Assembly (NCBI GenBank): GCA_014055465.1
Contig: WIAF01000003.1
Coordinates: 186,001 to 250,000, forward strand
Direction of reading: 5' to 3'
Source of the DNA: Nitrospira sp. CR1.1
GTDB lineage: Bacteria > Nitrospirota > Nitrospiria > Nitrospirales > Nitrospiraceae
Length of the DNA stretch: 64,000 nt
The notes beneath the pieces are model-generated. The model worked only from the letters and a program-made list of their open reading frames with translations. It ran no database searches and was not told where the DNA came from. The position numbers and the translations under genes were made by a program. Positions within the stretch are counted from its first letter, which is position 1. Each line of letters starts with the position of its first letter. Positions 1 to 8,622 of this stretch are shown piece by piece.

Positions 1-1
1 A

Positions 2-76
2 GAAGAAATGGGACAGATGCAACAACATGTTCTGACCAGTTTCATCGGAGAGTTACACAACGATCTTCAGCGATGA
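2..76 (+). CDS. C-terminal fragment of a gene cut by the window edge
   Basis: The second forward frame is open from the left edge to a TGA at 74-76 and encodes about 24 residues, beginning EEMGQMQQHVLTSF. The Gln/Glu-rich, helix-like composition suits the end of a real protein, but the piece is too short to assign a family. The next gene starts more than 100 bases downstream with its own promoter-like element, so the two are probably separate units. Confidence 0.35.
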   Translation, partial: EEMGQMQQHVLTSFIGELHNDLQR

Positions 77-154
77 CGTGCTGTCGGCAGCTGCCGATCG
101 ATCTGAACCATCGACCGGCTTCCCGGGCCTGGTCGGATTTCTTTCGTAACCGAC

Positions 155-183
155 TTCTCAGCACGGAGTGAATTTTGTATAAT
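155..183 (+). promoter_or_regulatory. Putative sigma-70 promoter of the secreted OB-fold gene
   Basis: A perfect TATAAT lies at 178-183, with a weak -35 element TTCTCA (4 of 6 consensus) at 155-160, 17 bases upstream. Transcription would begin near 190, only a few bases before the ATG at 193. The TTG at 175, which could nominally start the frame, sits on the -10 element, which argues against it being the start. Confidence 0.5.
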
Positions 184-192
184 CCAACTATC

Positions 193-630
193 ATGCAGCA
201 CAATCATGACAGGGTTTCTCCCCGATCGATGGTGAGAGGCTTCGTTCCGATGCTGTGCACGCTCATATTCTTCCTCTCCACCATGCCGGTCGCTTCGCTC
301 TCTGCGGCAGGCCTCGTGGAAGTCACGGAGCTTCTGGCCCATCCCGATCACTACAATCATCAAGTCGTTACTGTCAGTGGACGTGTGAGCAGCTTCCAGC
401 TTGCCACCAATCGTGATGGGCAGCCGGCGTTCGGCTTTCTTTTGCAGGATACCGCGGGAACGGTGAAAGTGGTGGGTCTGGGAAAGGCGGATGTTCGAGA
501 AGGTGACTACGTCGTGGTCGAAGGAATCTTCAGCCGGCTACGTCAGGCCGGTCGCGCCATTGTCTATAACGAAATCAAGGCCACCTCGGTGCAATCCATG
601 GCCAAAATGAATCCCGACCTCGTGGGATAA
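193..630 (+). CDS. Secreted OB-fold (nucleic-acid-binding-like) protein
   Basis: This is a small exported protein of about 145 aa. A hydrophobic signal segment (PMLCTLIFFLSTMPVASLSA) is followed by a compact beta-rich domain with the order of an OB-fold: HPDHYNHQVVTVSGRV, then GFLLQDTAGTVKVVG, then GDYVVVEGIF. Related domains occur in periplasmic cytochrome-maturation-like and YgiW/tRNA_anti-like proteins, so a periplasmic binding role is likely, but no ligand can be named. The ATG at 193 is preferred over the TTG at 175 because a TATAAT box overlaps the latter. The ATG at 229 would also leave an intact signal peptide. Neither ATG has a clear Shine-Dalgarno sequence, so the message may be nearly leaderless. 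Confidence 0.7.
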   Translation: MQHNHDRVSPRSMVRGFVPMLCTLIFFLSTMPVASLSAAGLVEVTELLAHPDHYNHQVVTVSGRVSSFQLATNRDGQPAFGFLLQDTAGTVKVVGLGKADVREGDYVVVEGIFSRLRQAGRAIVYNEIKATSVQSMAKMNPDLVG

Positions 631-907
631 CCGCTCGTCAGGGCCGATCGTTCCGCCCCACCCGTCACTCCGCAGATTGCCTCTTCTCACTGTCAGTCCG
701 TAGGGCGCGCTTGTTCGCAACTGCGGATCCTGCTCACGAACAAGGCTTGCCCTTCACTCGATTGCCTGCCCGCATGACCTGATCCATGACGAACATCTCA
801 CATGGAATGGTAACACCGCTCGAATCCCTATTGAGGAAGGCGGCACGGTCAGCCATTCATAGCATCTGTACTGGAAGGTGGACAGAGGCGAGTCGAAACG
901 TGAAGCA
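631..907. other. Convergent intergenic gap, no gene seen
   Basis: This is the space between the ends of the forward OB-fold gene and the reverse YcbK-like gene. I see no credible coding frame, strong hairpin or repeat here. Confidence 0.5.
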
Positions 908-1474
908 TTACCAATGCCGGAAAGGCCCTGAATCAAGATGCACAAACTTCCCGCGCGGATAATATCCGACGCCGCCGCAACCAAGTCGCAAGGCAACTTC
1001 CCGAACAGTCCGTAACGGTACTCCGGGAATCTGCACATCAACCGCCTGCCCTGAAACATGATAACTGTGGCGAGCTGCGCGAGTGCCCATTCTGATGAGC
1101 TGTTCGTTATATTCCGGAGAACGGTATCCGGATACGATATGGATGTCCCGCCGCCCCCCGATCCGCTGCTGAACGAGATTCACGAATTCGATGAGATGCA
1201 CATCCATCGTCGTCGTTTCATTCGTATGGTGGCAGCGCAGAAAATGATTGAGCTCGTCAAGCGCCGCCTCATCGTATGCGCCGCTCTCAGTCCGATACGT
1301 GACCGATACGCGTTCTTCGGTCTGCAGATTGTATAAACTGATGCGTCCGGCTGCAAACCGCGACGCTCGCGCCTCTGGGGGCAAAGCGAGGCGGGCGACC
1401 AATAGCGCAGCGCCCACTGTCACCGTACGCAAAAAATCCCGCCGACTTGACAAGGACAGGACCTCGGATGGCAT
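908..1474 (-). CDS. YcbK/DUF882-family Tat-exported M15-like peptidase
   Basis: A periplasmic metallopeptidase-like protein of 188 aa. The start at 1474 has GGGAG six bases upstream and puts a twin-arginine motif (SRRDFLRTVTVGAALL) near the N terminus. The longer frame to 1681 lacks sense as a leader. The mature domain carries the M15/DUF882 signatures VSGYRSPEYN, HSYHVSGQAVDV and KFVHLDSG, which supply the His/Asp/His zinc set of D-Ala-D-Ala carboxypeptidase-fold enzymes. E. coli YcbK (MepK) cleaves peptidoglycan 3-3 crosslinks, so a cell-wall role is likely. Its length matches the family (about 180 aa). It lies downstream of, and on the same strand as, the sigma-54 regulator but 302 bases away, so co-transcription is uncertain. 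Confidence 0.85.
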   Translation of the reverse strand: MPSEVLSLSSRRDFLRTVTVGAALLVARLALPPEARASRFAAGRISLYNLQTEERVSVTYRTESGAYDEAALDELNHFLRCHHTNETTTMDVHLIEFVNLVQQRIGGRRDIHIVSGYRSPEYNEQLIRMGTRAARHSYHVSGQAVDVQIPGVPLRTVREVALRLGCGGVGYYPRGKFVHLDSGPFRHW

Positions 1475-1776
1475 CAGGTTACTCCCAGCGAATAATGTGA
1501 ACGTATCTCGGGCCCGTCCCGGACAGCGTCGTCGTGGTTCGCGCCGAAGACCGGAGGTGGCCTCGTATCCCTTCAGGCCGACTGCACGATGGGACAAACC
1601 CGGTGCAAATGGGCTGACGATGCCTTGGAAGGACCAGACCGGCAGACTGTTCTTCTTAACAAATAGTCGAGAAGCGGTCAATCAATTTACATACATGAGC
1701 GGTCTGCGCCGACTGCGCGATCGTTTTCTCCGCTCTCCTCGCCCGATCTCCTTCCTACGCAGTTCCCGCAGGGTGA
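1475..1776. other. 302-base gap between sigma-54 regulator and YcbK gene
   Basis: I looked for a -24/-12 sigma-54 promoter facing the YcbK-like gene and found none that fits. No gene, repeat or clear terminator was recognised. Confidence 0.4.
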
Positions 1777-3189
1777 TCAATGCTCGGTCATCGACGCGCG
1801 CGGCGAGAGTCCTGGAAACCGGCGCGCCTCAAGGGATCGTTCCATCCCATATTGGCGCAGCCGCCGGTAGAGCGTGGAGCGACTAATGCCCAACTCCTGG
1901 GCGGCTCGGCTTAAATTCCCCTGCGAGAGCGTGAACGCTTTCATGATCAAATCCGTTTCAATCCGCTGCTGATTGACCTTCAGAGAAATTGAGCCGTCAT
2001 CCTGCGGGGCCGCCTGGCAGGGTATATCCAAATCTGCTGCGGTGATATGTGTGCCTTCCGCCATGACCACGGCGCGACCGATCCGGTTGGATAACTCCCG
2101 CACATTACCCGGCCAGGAATAGGCTTGCATCGCCTCCAGCGCCTCACGGGTAAACCCGTATAGATGTTTATTGTAGTGCGCGGCCGCCTGGCGCAAAAGC
2201 GCCATGGCGATCAGCGACACGTCCTCGCCCCGTTCTCGCAAGGGAGGCAGATTGATGTGTACAACGCCCAGTCGATAGTACAGGTCCTCCCGAAACGTCC
2301 CCTTCTCGATGGCTTCCTTGAGATTCACATTTGTGGCGGCAATGATCCGGACATTCATTTCAATCGCCTGATGCCCACCAACCCGCTCAAACGTGTGATC
2401 CTGAAGAACGCGCAGCAGCTTGACCTGCAGCGCGTTGGGGAGTTCTCCGACCTCATCAAGGAACAAGGTCCCACCCTGAGCAGACTCGACCTTGCCATTT
2501 TTCTGTCCGACGGCGCCGGTAAACGCTCCACGTTCATACCCGAAGAGCTCCGATTCCAAAAGGCTTTCCGGAATAGCCCCGCAGTTGATCGGAATGAACG
2601 GGCCCTGTCTCCGCAACCCTCGCGCATGAATGGCACGCGCGGTCACTTCCTTGCCCGTACCGCTTTCGCCGGTGATCAGGATCGGCGCATCGCTGGTCGA
2701 CACCTTACGAATCGCGTCAAAGATCCGGTGTATACTGGCGCTCATGCCGAGCATGCCGCTGAATTCTTCCGGCCCGCCAACCACTGTCGTTCCCCTGGCC
2801 TCCTGCTCCAGATCGGCGATTCGTGCGACCCGCTCTATCCCCTGTTGCAACTGGATGGCATCCAGCGACTTGAGTAAGACGTCGCAGGCGCCGCACTGCA
2901 CGGCACGAACCGCCACACTCCGTTCCGGTCGCCCCGTGTACGCGATCACTTTTCCGGGGTATCCGGTCTGACGCAACGTTTGCAGGATATTCAATCCATC
3001 TTCAGCAGACGGGCGGGATGGTGCATCGATATCCACGAGCATGACCGGATGGGCCTGTTCATGAATAGGCAACAGCGTTTCTGTCGTCCACGTTGCCGTC
3101 GACACCTCGAATGCCTCCCCGATCAATTTCTGCGCTGCGGAAACGGTCGACTCATCAGGTCCGACAATCAATAGACTATGCTTCGTCAT
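1777..3189 (-). CDS. Sigma-54-dependent NtrC-family response regulator
   Basis: This 470-aa transcription activator has three domains. An N-terminal receiver starts SLLIVGPDE and has a probable phospho-acceptor in PVMLVDID. The central AAA+ domain carries Walker A (TGESGTGKEV), the sigma-54-contacting GAFTGA loop and Walker B (GGTLFLDEVGEL). A C-terminal Fis-type helix-turn-helix includes GNLSRAAQELGISRSTLYRR. The start at 3189 is chosen because AGGAG lies seven bases upstream; the frame is open for ten more codons. The receiver lacks the usual acidic pair (it reads GPDE), so its phosphorylation chemistry may be altered. It belongs to the minus-strand signalling block with a histidine kinase, a NarL-type regulator and a degenerate receiver protein. 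No cognate kinase can be assigned from sequence alone. Confidence 0.9.
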   Translation of the reverse strand: MTKHSLLIVGPDESTVSAAQKLIGEAFEVSTATWTTETLLPIHEQAHPVMLVDIDAPSRPSAEDGLNILQTLRQTGYPGKVIAYTGRPERSVAVRAVQCGACDVLLKSLDAIQLQQGIERVARIADLEQEARGTTVVGGPEEFSGMLGMSASIHRIFDAIRKVSTSDAPILITGESGTGKEVTARAIHARGLRRQGPFIPINCGAIPESLLESELFGYERGAFTGAVGQKNGKVESAQGGTLFLDEVGELPNALQVKLLRVLQDHTFERVGGHQAIEMNVRIIAATNVNLKEAIEKGTFREDLYYRLGVVHINLPPLRERGEDVSLIAMALLRQAAAHYNKHLYGFTREALEAMQAYSWPGNVRELSNRIGRAVVMAEGTHITAADLDIPCQAAPQDDGSISLKVNQQRIETDLIMKAFTLSQGNLSRAAQELGISRSTLYRRLRQYGMERSLEARRFPGLSPRASMTEH

Positions 3190-3295
3190 GATTCGGCTCC
3201 TTTCGGCAGGTAAGACCACAGGCGCCGGTCAGGCAGACCATCGTCTCACGCGCTGCAAGATAAGGGTGCGGGCTCTCGTCCGGCTTAACGGCTTG

Positions 3296-3685
3296 TTACG
3301 ACAGCGGCGACGGGGGGTCCAGCGAGTCGCACATAAACACATCGGCGCCGAAGGGCTTCGCCAGCGCTGGGAATGCCCCATTCGCCTGCTGAACGGTCCG
3401 ATCCAGCATGGCAATGATCGGCACTTGCGGGCAGGTTCGTTTCAGATGGGGAACCGCCATATGCAGGGGCGTGGAGAATGATGACAGTCCGACCACAATT
3501 ACATCCGGACGCAGTTCCTTGAGATGATGCTCTAATTGTGGGACAGCAGACGTCATGGTGGCTTGGTAGCCATGCAGAGCGAACCAGTCGGCATATCGAT
3601 ACCCGCTGGCGACGTCCTCGTAAATCACCGCCACTGTCGGCCGCTTTCCTGAGCGCGCACCCTTGTTGCCCGTTGATCGCACCAT
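3296..3685 (-). CDS. Stand-alone degenerate receiver-domain protein
   Basis: This 129-aa protein reads as a single CheY-like receiver fold: a beta1 stretch (PTVAVIYEDVASGYRY), a beta3 stretch (RPDVIVVGLSSFS), PIIAMLDRT and LAKPFGADVF with the conserved Lys-Pro. The Asp that normally ends beta3 is replaced by Gly (VIVVG), so it probably cannot be phosphorylated in the standard way. It has a GGGGGAG ribosome site just before its ATG. It lies between a sigma-54 activator and a small orphan gene in a signalling operon, so an adaptor, sink or ligand-sensing role is plausible. Confidence 0.65.
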   Translation of the reverse strand: MVRSTGNKGARSGKRPTVAVIYEDVASGYRYADWFALHGYQATMTSAVPQLEHHLKELRPDVIVVGLSSFSTPLHMAVPHLKRTCPQVPIIAMLDRTVQQANGAFPALAKPFGADVFMCDSLDPPSPLS

Positions 3686-3710
3686 AAGCTCCCCCCACAG
3701 ATGGATCGAA

Positions 3711-3965
3711 TCAGGTTGCGGTGTGAACGTTTGCGAGTTGAACCAACCGCTGCTTCATTTGCGGTCCCCACCACGTGAGATCCTGCAACATTGCAGCTTC
3801 CCTCGGGCTTAGGCTGAGCAGGATATCCGACCAGCCTTGACGAAACGATCCCGTTCCGCGATCCACAGTTGAGCGCTCGGCCGCCGGGTGGCCTTGCGCC
3901 GCGTCAAAAAGGGCCACCAATGTCGTCGTATTGGAGATCCAGGCCCTTGTCATCTCGGAGAGCAT
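3711..3965 (-). CDS. Small hypothetical protein in signalling block
   Basis: An 84-aa frame between the NarL-type regulator and the degenerate receiver gene. It contains WSDILLSLSPREAAMLQDL and WWGPQMKQRLVQLAN, mostly helical and without membrane segments. No recognised domain and no good Shine-Dalgarno sequence were seen. Co-orientation and close spacing (25 bases to the next gene) are the main support for it being real. Confidence 0.45.
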   Translation of the reverse strand: MLSEMTRAWISNTTTLVALFDAAQGHPAAERSTVDRGTGSFRQGWSDILLSLSPREAAMLQDLTWWGPQMKQRLVQLANVHTAT

Positions 3966-4074
3966 AGGCCCGGAGGGTCAGTGAGGCTATCGGTTGGGAC
4001 GCGATTCTTGTGTCACAATCAGACAGTGCGAAGACGTCATGGTTAGTTCGACAACTCTCCTCTTCTGAAGGCCA

Positions 4075-4722
4075 TCACACGACGAGGCCATGTTGCAAGG
4101 CATACCGGGTCAGCTCGGCGTTATTTTTCAAATTCATCTTGTCTAGAATTCTCGCACGATACGTACTGATCGTCGTGACACTGAGATGAATACTCTCAGC
4201 GATATCACTGACGGTTTTCCCGGAAGCAATGAGGCACAACACTTCATATTCCCGATCCGACAATCGCTCATGCGGCAGCTTATCGACCCCGGTTCTCACC
4301 GTTAACGCCAGCGCTTCACCCACGGAGGCGCTGACATATTGCCCGCCCGCCATGACTTTTTTCGCGGCATGGACTAACTCCTCCGGCGCACTGGCCTTCG
4401 TGAGATACCCCGCCGCGCCGGCTTTGAACATCCGTATGGCATACTGATCTTCAGGATGCATGCTCAAGATCAAGACCGGCAGAGTGGGCGCCAGTTGCTT
4501 CAGTTCCTTCAGTACCTCCGGGCCACTCCGTCCGGGCATGCTGATGTCCATCACCACCAGATCATAAGCCTGTTCGCGAACCCGGTCGAGCATCTCCTGG
4601 GCGTTTCCACACTCGGCCATGCTGGCGCCTTCGAACCCCTCTTCAAGGATGTCCTTCACCCCACGCCGAAAGGAGGGATGGTCATCGACCACTAGAATTC
4701 GCACGGTGGCTGTATCTCGCAT
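4075..4722 (-). CDS. NarL/FixJ-family response regulator
   Basis: This is a 215-aa two-domain regulator. The receiver starts VRILVVDDHPSFRRG and has its phospho-acceptor Asp in LVVMDISMPG plus the switch region LILSMH. A LuxR-type helix-turn-helix follows (LSDREYEVLCLIASGKTVSD, then TISTYRARILDKM). The start at 4722 is preferred because GGAGG sits six bases upstream; an upstream in-frame ATG at 4737 lacks one. It begins about 30 bases after the stop of the multi-PAS HisKA_3 kinase on the same strand, the classic arrangement of a NarX/NarL-type pair. It should therefore be the kinase's phosphotransfer partner. Confidence 0.93.
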   Translation of the reverse strand: MRDTATVRILVVDDHPSFRRGVKDILEEGFEGASMAECGNAQEMLDRVREQAYDLVVMDISMPGRSGPEVLKELKQLAPTLPVLILSMHPEDQYAIRMFKAGAAGYLTKASAPEELVHAAKKVMAGGQYVSASVGEALALTVRTGVDKLPHERLSDREYEVLCLIASGKTVSDIAESIHLSVTTISTYRARILDKMNLKNNAELTRYALQHGLVV

Positions 4723-4752
4723 CGTTTCCTCCATCAAGCCCTATCCCTTTCC

Positions 4753-7700
4753 TTAACGAGGCAATTGCAACGTAATGGTCGTCCCGTGATCTTCCAGCGT
4801 GTCAATCTGCACATCTCCTCCGAGAAGCCCGGCGCGCTCCCGCATTCCCAGCAAACCGAACGATCGAGCGTCAGCAAGCCGATCCTGGGGAATTCCTCGT
4901 CCATTGTCGCGGACCTGCAGCAACAATCCCACACCCTGGTCTTCCAACTGCACATGGACTTCCGTGGCCTGGGCATGGCGGGTGACATTTGTCAGCGCCT
5001 CCTGACAAATGCGAAACACGGCAGTGGCCTGTTCCGGGTCTACCCGCAAATCCTCATGACTGACCGCACAGTGACACGGAATCCCGGTACGGCGCTGAAA
5101 ATCACGGCATTGCCATTCGATCGCCGCGACCAGGCCCAGATCATCCAACACACCCGGGCGTAATTCCGCGACGATCCGCTGCACGGACGTGATGGTGCTG
5201 TCGACCTGCTCCTTCATGCCGCGAATCTTGTCATCCACCTTGGCGCGGTCGCGCGGAATCAGCCGCTCCCCCAACAGACCACCCAATCGAGACAGATCGA
5301 TTTTCAGGCAGGTCAAGCCGACTCCCAGTTCGTCGTGCAACTCTCGCGCAATGCGCCCGCGCTCTTCTTCACGAATCCCCTCCATCCGTCCTGAAAGTTT
5401 GCGCAGCCGGCGCAAGGAATCCTGCAACTGCGCCTCGGCGCGCTTTCGATCCGTCGTATCTTTGAACACGACGACGGCGCCGGCAATGTCACCCCGTTCC
5501 GAAATGGGCGTACTCACATATTCCACGGGAAAACTCGTCCCATCCTTGCGCCAGAATGCGCTGTCCACCTGCTCCCGGATTTCACCGTCCCGAATCGTGT
5601 CCGCAATCGGGCAACGCAGTTCTCCGAACGGTTGTTCGCACAGATCAGGAGGGAAGACCAGGGGATGCATCGATCGGCCGATCATCGCCTCCGCCTCCCA
5701 CCCGAACATGTTGGCCGCCGCCGGATTCACGAACGTCAAACGTCCCCCGCGATCGACGCCGTAGATGCCTTCTCCTGCAGAGTTCAGAATCACTTGATTG
5801 TGATAATGCAGGCGATCCAGTTGTTCCTCCGCCGACCGCCGCTCGCTGATGTCCCGCATAATGATGGTGAAAAAGAGGTCCGATCTCCCCTTCCAGGACG
5901 TCACGCTCAACTCCAAGGGAAACTCGTCCCCTTGTTTCCGGCGACCGATGAGTTCCAGAGTTTTACTCGTGAATTGCACACGTTCGAGCACGCGGACCCG
6001 TTGAACGTTGCGTTCCAGCTCCTCGTGATACTGTTCCGGAATAATCATCGTCACAGGCTGTCCGATAATGTCTTCGGCCGAATACCCGAAGGTCGCCTCC
6101 GCGCCCTTGTTCCAAAAAGCCACCTTCATCAGGGCGTTGACGAGCACAATGGCGTCCTTGGTCGATTGCACGATCGACCGCAACCGCTCCTCGCTGATCC
6201 GAAGCGCATCTTCGATCCGTCGGCGCTCGGTCACATCGCGGATGATCCCCAATACGCCGACCACGCGCCCTTGGCGCATTTGCGGGGTGCCGACAAATTC
6301 TCCGGTCACATACCCGCCTTGTTTCGTGCTGATTTGCATCGAACAGGTCAGCGGGGTGCCGCGCTCAAGGATCGCCTGCAGGACATCCTGACAAAAGCCT
6401 GCATCGTCAGGATGCAGCAGAGCCGCAAGCGGTTCTCCGATCCATTGCGAACGGGACCAGTTCGTCACCGTTTCAAAGGCCTGGTTGAGGGAGGTCATGG
6501 TCGTGTCGGCCGAGAGCGTGAAGATGATATCCCGCGCCCCTTCCACCAGACTCCGGAATCGATATTCCGATTCAAACAGCGCATCCTGCGCCCGTTTGAG
6601 CCAGGTGATATCATGAAACACCATCACGGTTCCGCTTAGCAGTCCCGCCTCGTCCCTGATCGGTCTGGCATTAATACTGACCCAGCGCCCCGGAACATCG
6701 TGCGAAGCCCGCATGTAGACTTCCAGCCAATCGACCTTTTCCCCTCTCAACGCGCGCGCCAGCGGCCACTCTTCGCGCTGGAATCGCGTCGCCGTGTCGC
6801 CATGAAAAAACTCGTACCGATCAACCCAGTCGATCGGCGGGATGTGTCCAGGAGAAAAACCCACAATACTTTCGATGGCAGGATTGGCCATCACCAGCCG
6901 TCCCATCGCATCGGTCACGACGACTCCGTCTCCCATGCTTCGCAACACGGAGTTGACGATTCTGGTCTGCTCAGTTAAGGCCTGCTCGGACCGTTCCAGC
7001 GCTTCAGCCCGATCCCTAAGCGCCCGTTCCGCCTGCGCAATCCCCGCCGATTGTGTCCTGACGGCATCCTCATAGACGCGGAGCAACTGTTCCGCCACGG
7101 CTAAGCGGGATTGATGCCGAAGACTTGTCGCCGGCTCAGACAGTGATCCAGCGTGATGAATCACAGCATTGTCCGGGGAAGAGGCCTCATCAAATGCCAG
7201 GAGGGAAGTTTTCAAGCTGAGGGCGAGTGATTTGCACAGCGCCGCGGTCTCACGCGGAACCGGCGTCCTGGAAAACAATATCACGGCGAACAAATCGCGC
7301 GACGGCAGGATCCCGCCGAAACACAACACTGACTTGACCCCGTACTTCCCGACAAACCCGTCCTGCACCGGCACATAGGGACTGCCCTTCGCATCGGGCA
7401 CATAAAATACGTTGTAGGTCTTCTCTTCCAAATCGACCAGCCATTCACCATCCGGTCTCACAGCGAACTCCGTGGACACGCCAAACTGATGCAGGAGTTG
7501 TGAAAACATCGGGAACTGTTTCACGAAATCGGCGCTGACCATCGGAATAACTCGGTACCGGTGAGAACGATCGACCCGATTCCAATCCGGCTCCGCGCCG
7601 GTTGAGGCGACGAGTGTGAAACACCTCAAGTCGGGAAACGGAGCGATCCCTCCGAGCTGCTCCCGGACTAACTGCTGACGTTCGGAATCCAAGCGGCTGT

Positions 7701-7893
7701 AGGAAATGGTTTTGAAACAACGGACCAGGACACAATCCTGTTGTCCTGTTTCCGGATCGCCGAGCGCGCTGAAGAGATAGTGTACGGCCTTCGACGCCGC
7801 CTCCTGCAAAGAACTCGACTGCTCGCCCAATTGACGCAAGACAGCCGAACACTCGGTCATCTCCAACAGGGAAAAGCGAGCCAGACTATACAC
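4753..7893 (-). CDS. Multi-PAS NarX-type sensor histidine kinase
   Basis: A soluble 1046-aa kinase with no membrane helix, so it senses a cytoplasmic signal. Residues 1-240 form a domain I do not recognise, perhaps GAF-like. A coiled linker (about 260-310) is followed by four PAS domains at roughly 315-430, 440-555, 565-690 and 695-815. A HisKA_3 dimerisation domain has the phospho-acceptor His in ARELHDELG, and the C-terminal HATPase_c carries the DNGRGIP nucleotide motif. The likely start is a GTG at 7893 with GAGG eight bases upstream. HisKA_3 kinases pair with NarL-type regulators, and one follows directly. The four PAS repeats suggest redox, heme or flavin sensing, but no cofactor ligand can be assigned with confidence. 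Confidence 0.9.
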   Translation of the reverse strand: MYSLARFSLLEMTECSAVLRQLGEQSSSLQEAASKAVHYLFSALGDPETGQQDCVLVRCFKTISYSRLDSERQQLVREQLGGIAPFPDLRCFTLVASTGAEPDWNRVDRSHRYRVIPMVSADFVKQFPMFSQLLHQFGVSTEFAVRPDGEWLVDLEEKTYNVFYVPDAKGSPYVPVQDGFVGKYGVKSVLCFGGILPSRDLFAVILFSRTPVPRETAALCKSLALSLKTSLLAFDEASSPDNAVIHHAGSLSEPATSLRHQSRLAVAEQLLRVYEDAVRTQSAGIAQAERALRDRAEALERSEQALTEQTRIVNSVLRSMGDGVVVTDAMGRLVMANPAIESIVGFSPGHIPPIDWVDRYEFFHGDTATRFQREEWPLARALRGEKVDWLEVYMRASHDVPGRWVSINARPIRDEAGLLSGTVMVFHDITWLKRAQDALFESEYRFRSLVEGARDIIFTLSADTTMTSLNQAFETVTNWSRSQWIGEPLAALLHPDDAGFCQDVLQAILERGTPLTCSMQISTKQGGYVTGEFVGTPQMRQGRVVGVLGIIRDVTERRRIEDALRISEERLRSIVQSTKDAIVLVNALMKVAFWNKGAEATFGYSAEDIIGQPVTMIIPEQYHEELERNVQRVRVLERVQFTSKTLELIGRRKQGDEFPLELSVTSWKGRSDLFFTIIMRDISERRSAEEQLDRLHYHNQVILNSAGEGIYGVDRGGRLTFVNPAAANMFGWEAEAMIGRSMHPLVFPPDLCEQPFGELRCPIADTIRDGEIREQVDSAFWRKDGTSFPVEYVSTPISERGDIAGAVVVFKDTTDRKRAEAQLQDSLRRLRKLSGRMEGIREEERGRIARELHDELGVGLTCLKIDLSRLGGLLGERLIPRDRAKVDDKIRGMKEQVDSTITSVQRIVAELRPGVLDDLGLVAAIEWQCRDFQRRTGIPCHCAVSHEDLRVDPEQATAVFRICQEALTNVTRHAQATEVHVQLEDQGVGLLLQVRDNGRGIPQDRLADARSFGLLGMRERAGLLGGDVQIDTLEDHGTTITLQLPR

Positions 7894-8143
7894 AGGCGGG
7901 CCCTCGGGTGAACGATGGGGGATGACTGATCAACGCGCCACTGATTGACGTGTCGGGAGATGCCGGGTCGTGAGGGAGGGCGCGTACCGGAGAACTCTGG
8001 CCTTTCAACGCGAGGCGCAGAACCACTCTGAAGGCGAGTCTAGTAAAGAGCGCCAGGCTTGTCAAGGCGCGTAGATCGCAGAAAGACGTGACGCGTCATC
8101 GAATGGAACAGACGATCCATCACAACGTGACACAGAGCAGGCG

Positions 8144-8572
8144 CTATGGCTCTCGCGAAGGAGGATCCAGTCCGAGGGCCTGCGACAACAACGCCGCGTC
8201 GGAGGCATACGTCAGTCTCCGTAAGGCTTCCATCCGCTCGACCCATTGCACCTCTTCTACTTCTCCGTCAGGGATACCGGTCAGTTCGAGCGGTTCCATT
8301 TTGAACCACACAACCGTTTTGCGGTATCGACGGCCCTCTCGTTGGAACCAATATTCGGTCGTGGAGAGATCGGCCTCAATACGGCAACACCAGCCCGTCT
8401 CTTCAAGCACTTCCCGCAATGCGGCCTGCGCCGGAGTTTCACCGGCATCGAGCCGCCCCTTCGGAAATGACCAGACCGGACGACCTTTGATGTCGGACAC
8501 TCGAACCAGCAGGACATCCTGTTCCCGCAAGACCACGCCGCCTGCCGATCGGACCAACCCTCCTTCAGCCAT
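8144..8572 (-). CDS. Nudix hydrolase
   Basis: A 142-aa Nudix-fold pyrophosphohydrolase. The Nudix box runs from GRLDAGET to REVLEETGW with the expected Gly, Arg-Glu and Glu-Glu metal-binding positions. An internal start at 8572 with AGAGGGG upstream is preferred; the longer frame to 8653 would overlap the next gene. The substrate cannot be told from the sequence. The tyrosine-rich strand region (STTEYWFQREGRRY) resembles diadenosine-polyphosphate and NTP-type family members. The short-chain dehydrogenase gene lies 50 bases upstream on the same strand, so the two may be co-transcribed. Confidence 0.88.
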   Translation of the reverse strand: MAEGGLVRSAGGVVLREQDVLLVRVSDIKGRPVWSFPKGRLDAGETPAQAALREVLEETGWCCRIEADLSTTEYWFQREGRRYRKTVVWFKMEPLELTGIPDGEVEEVQWVERMEALRRLTYASDAALLSQALGLDPPSREP

Positions 8573-8622
8573 GCCGCGCCCCTCTCTGCTGACGCCCTTT
8601 CGACCCGCCGGAATGCGCCGGC

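Noticed and set aside
5632-6639. 335-aa forward frame within the histidine kinase
   Set aside because: Antisense to conserved PAS domains and without domain signals of its own.
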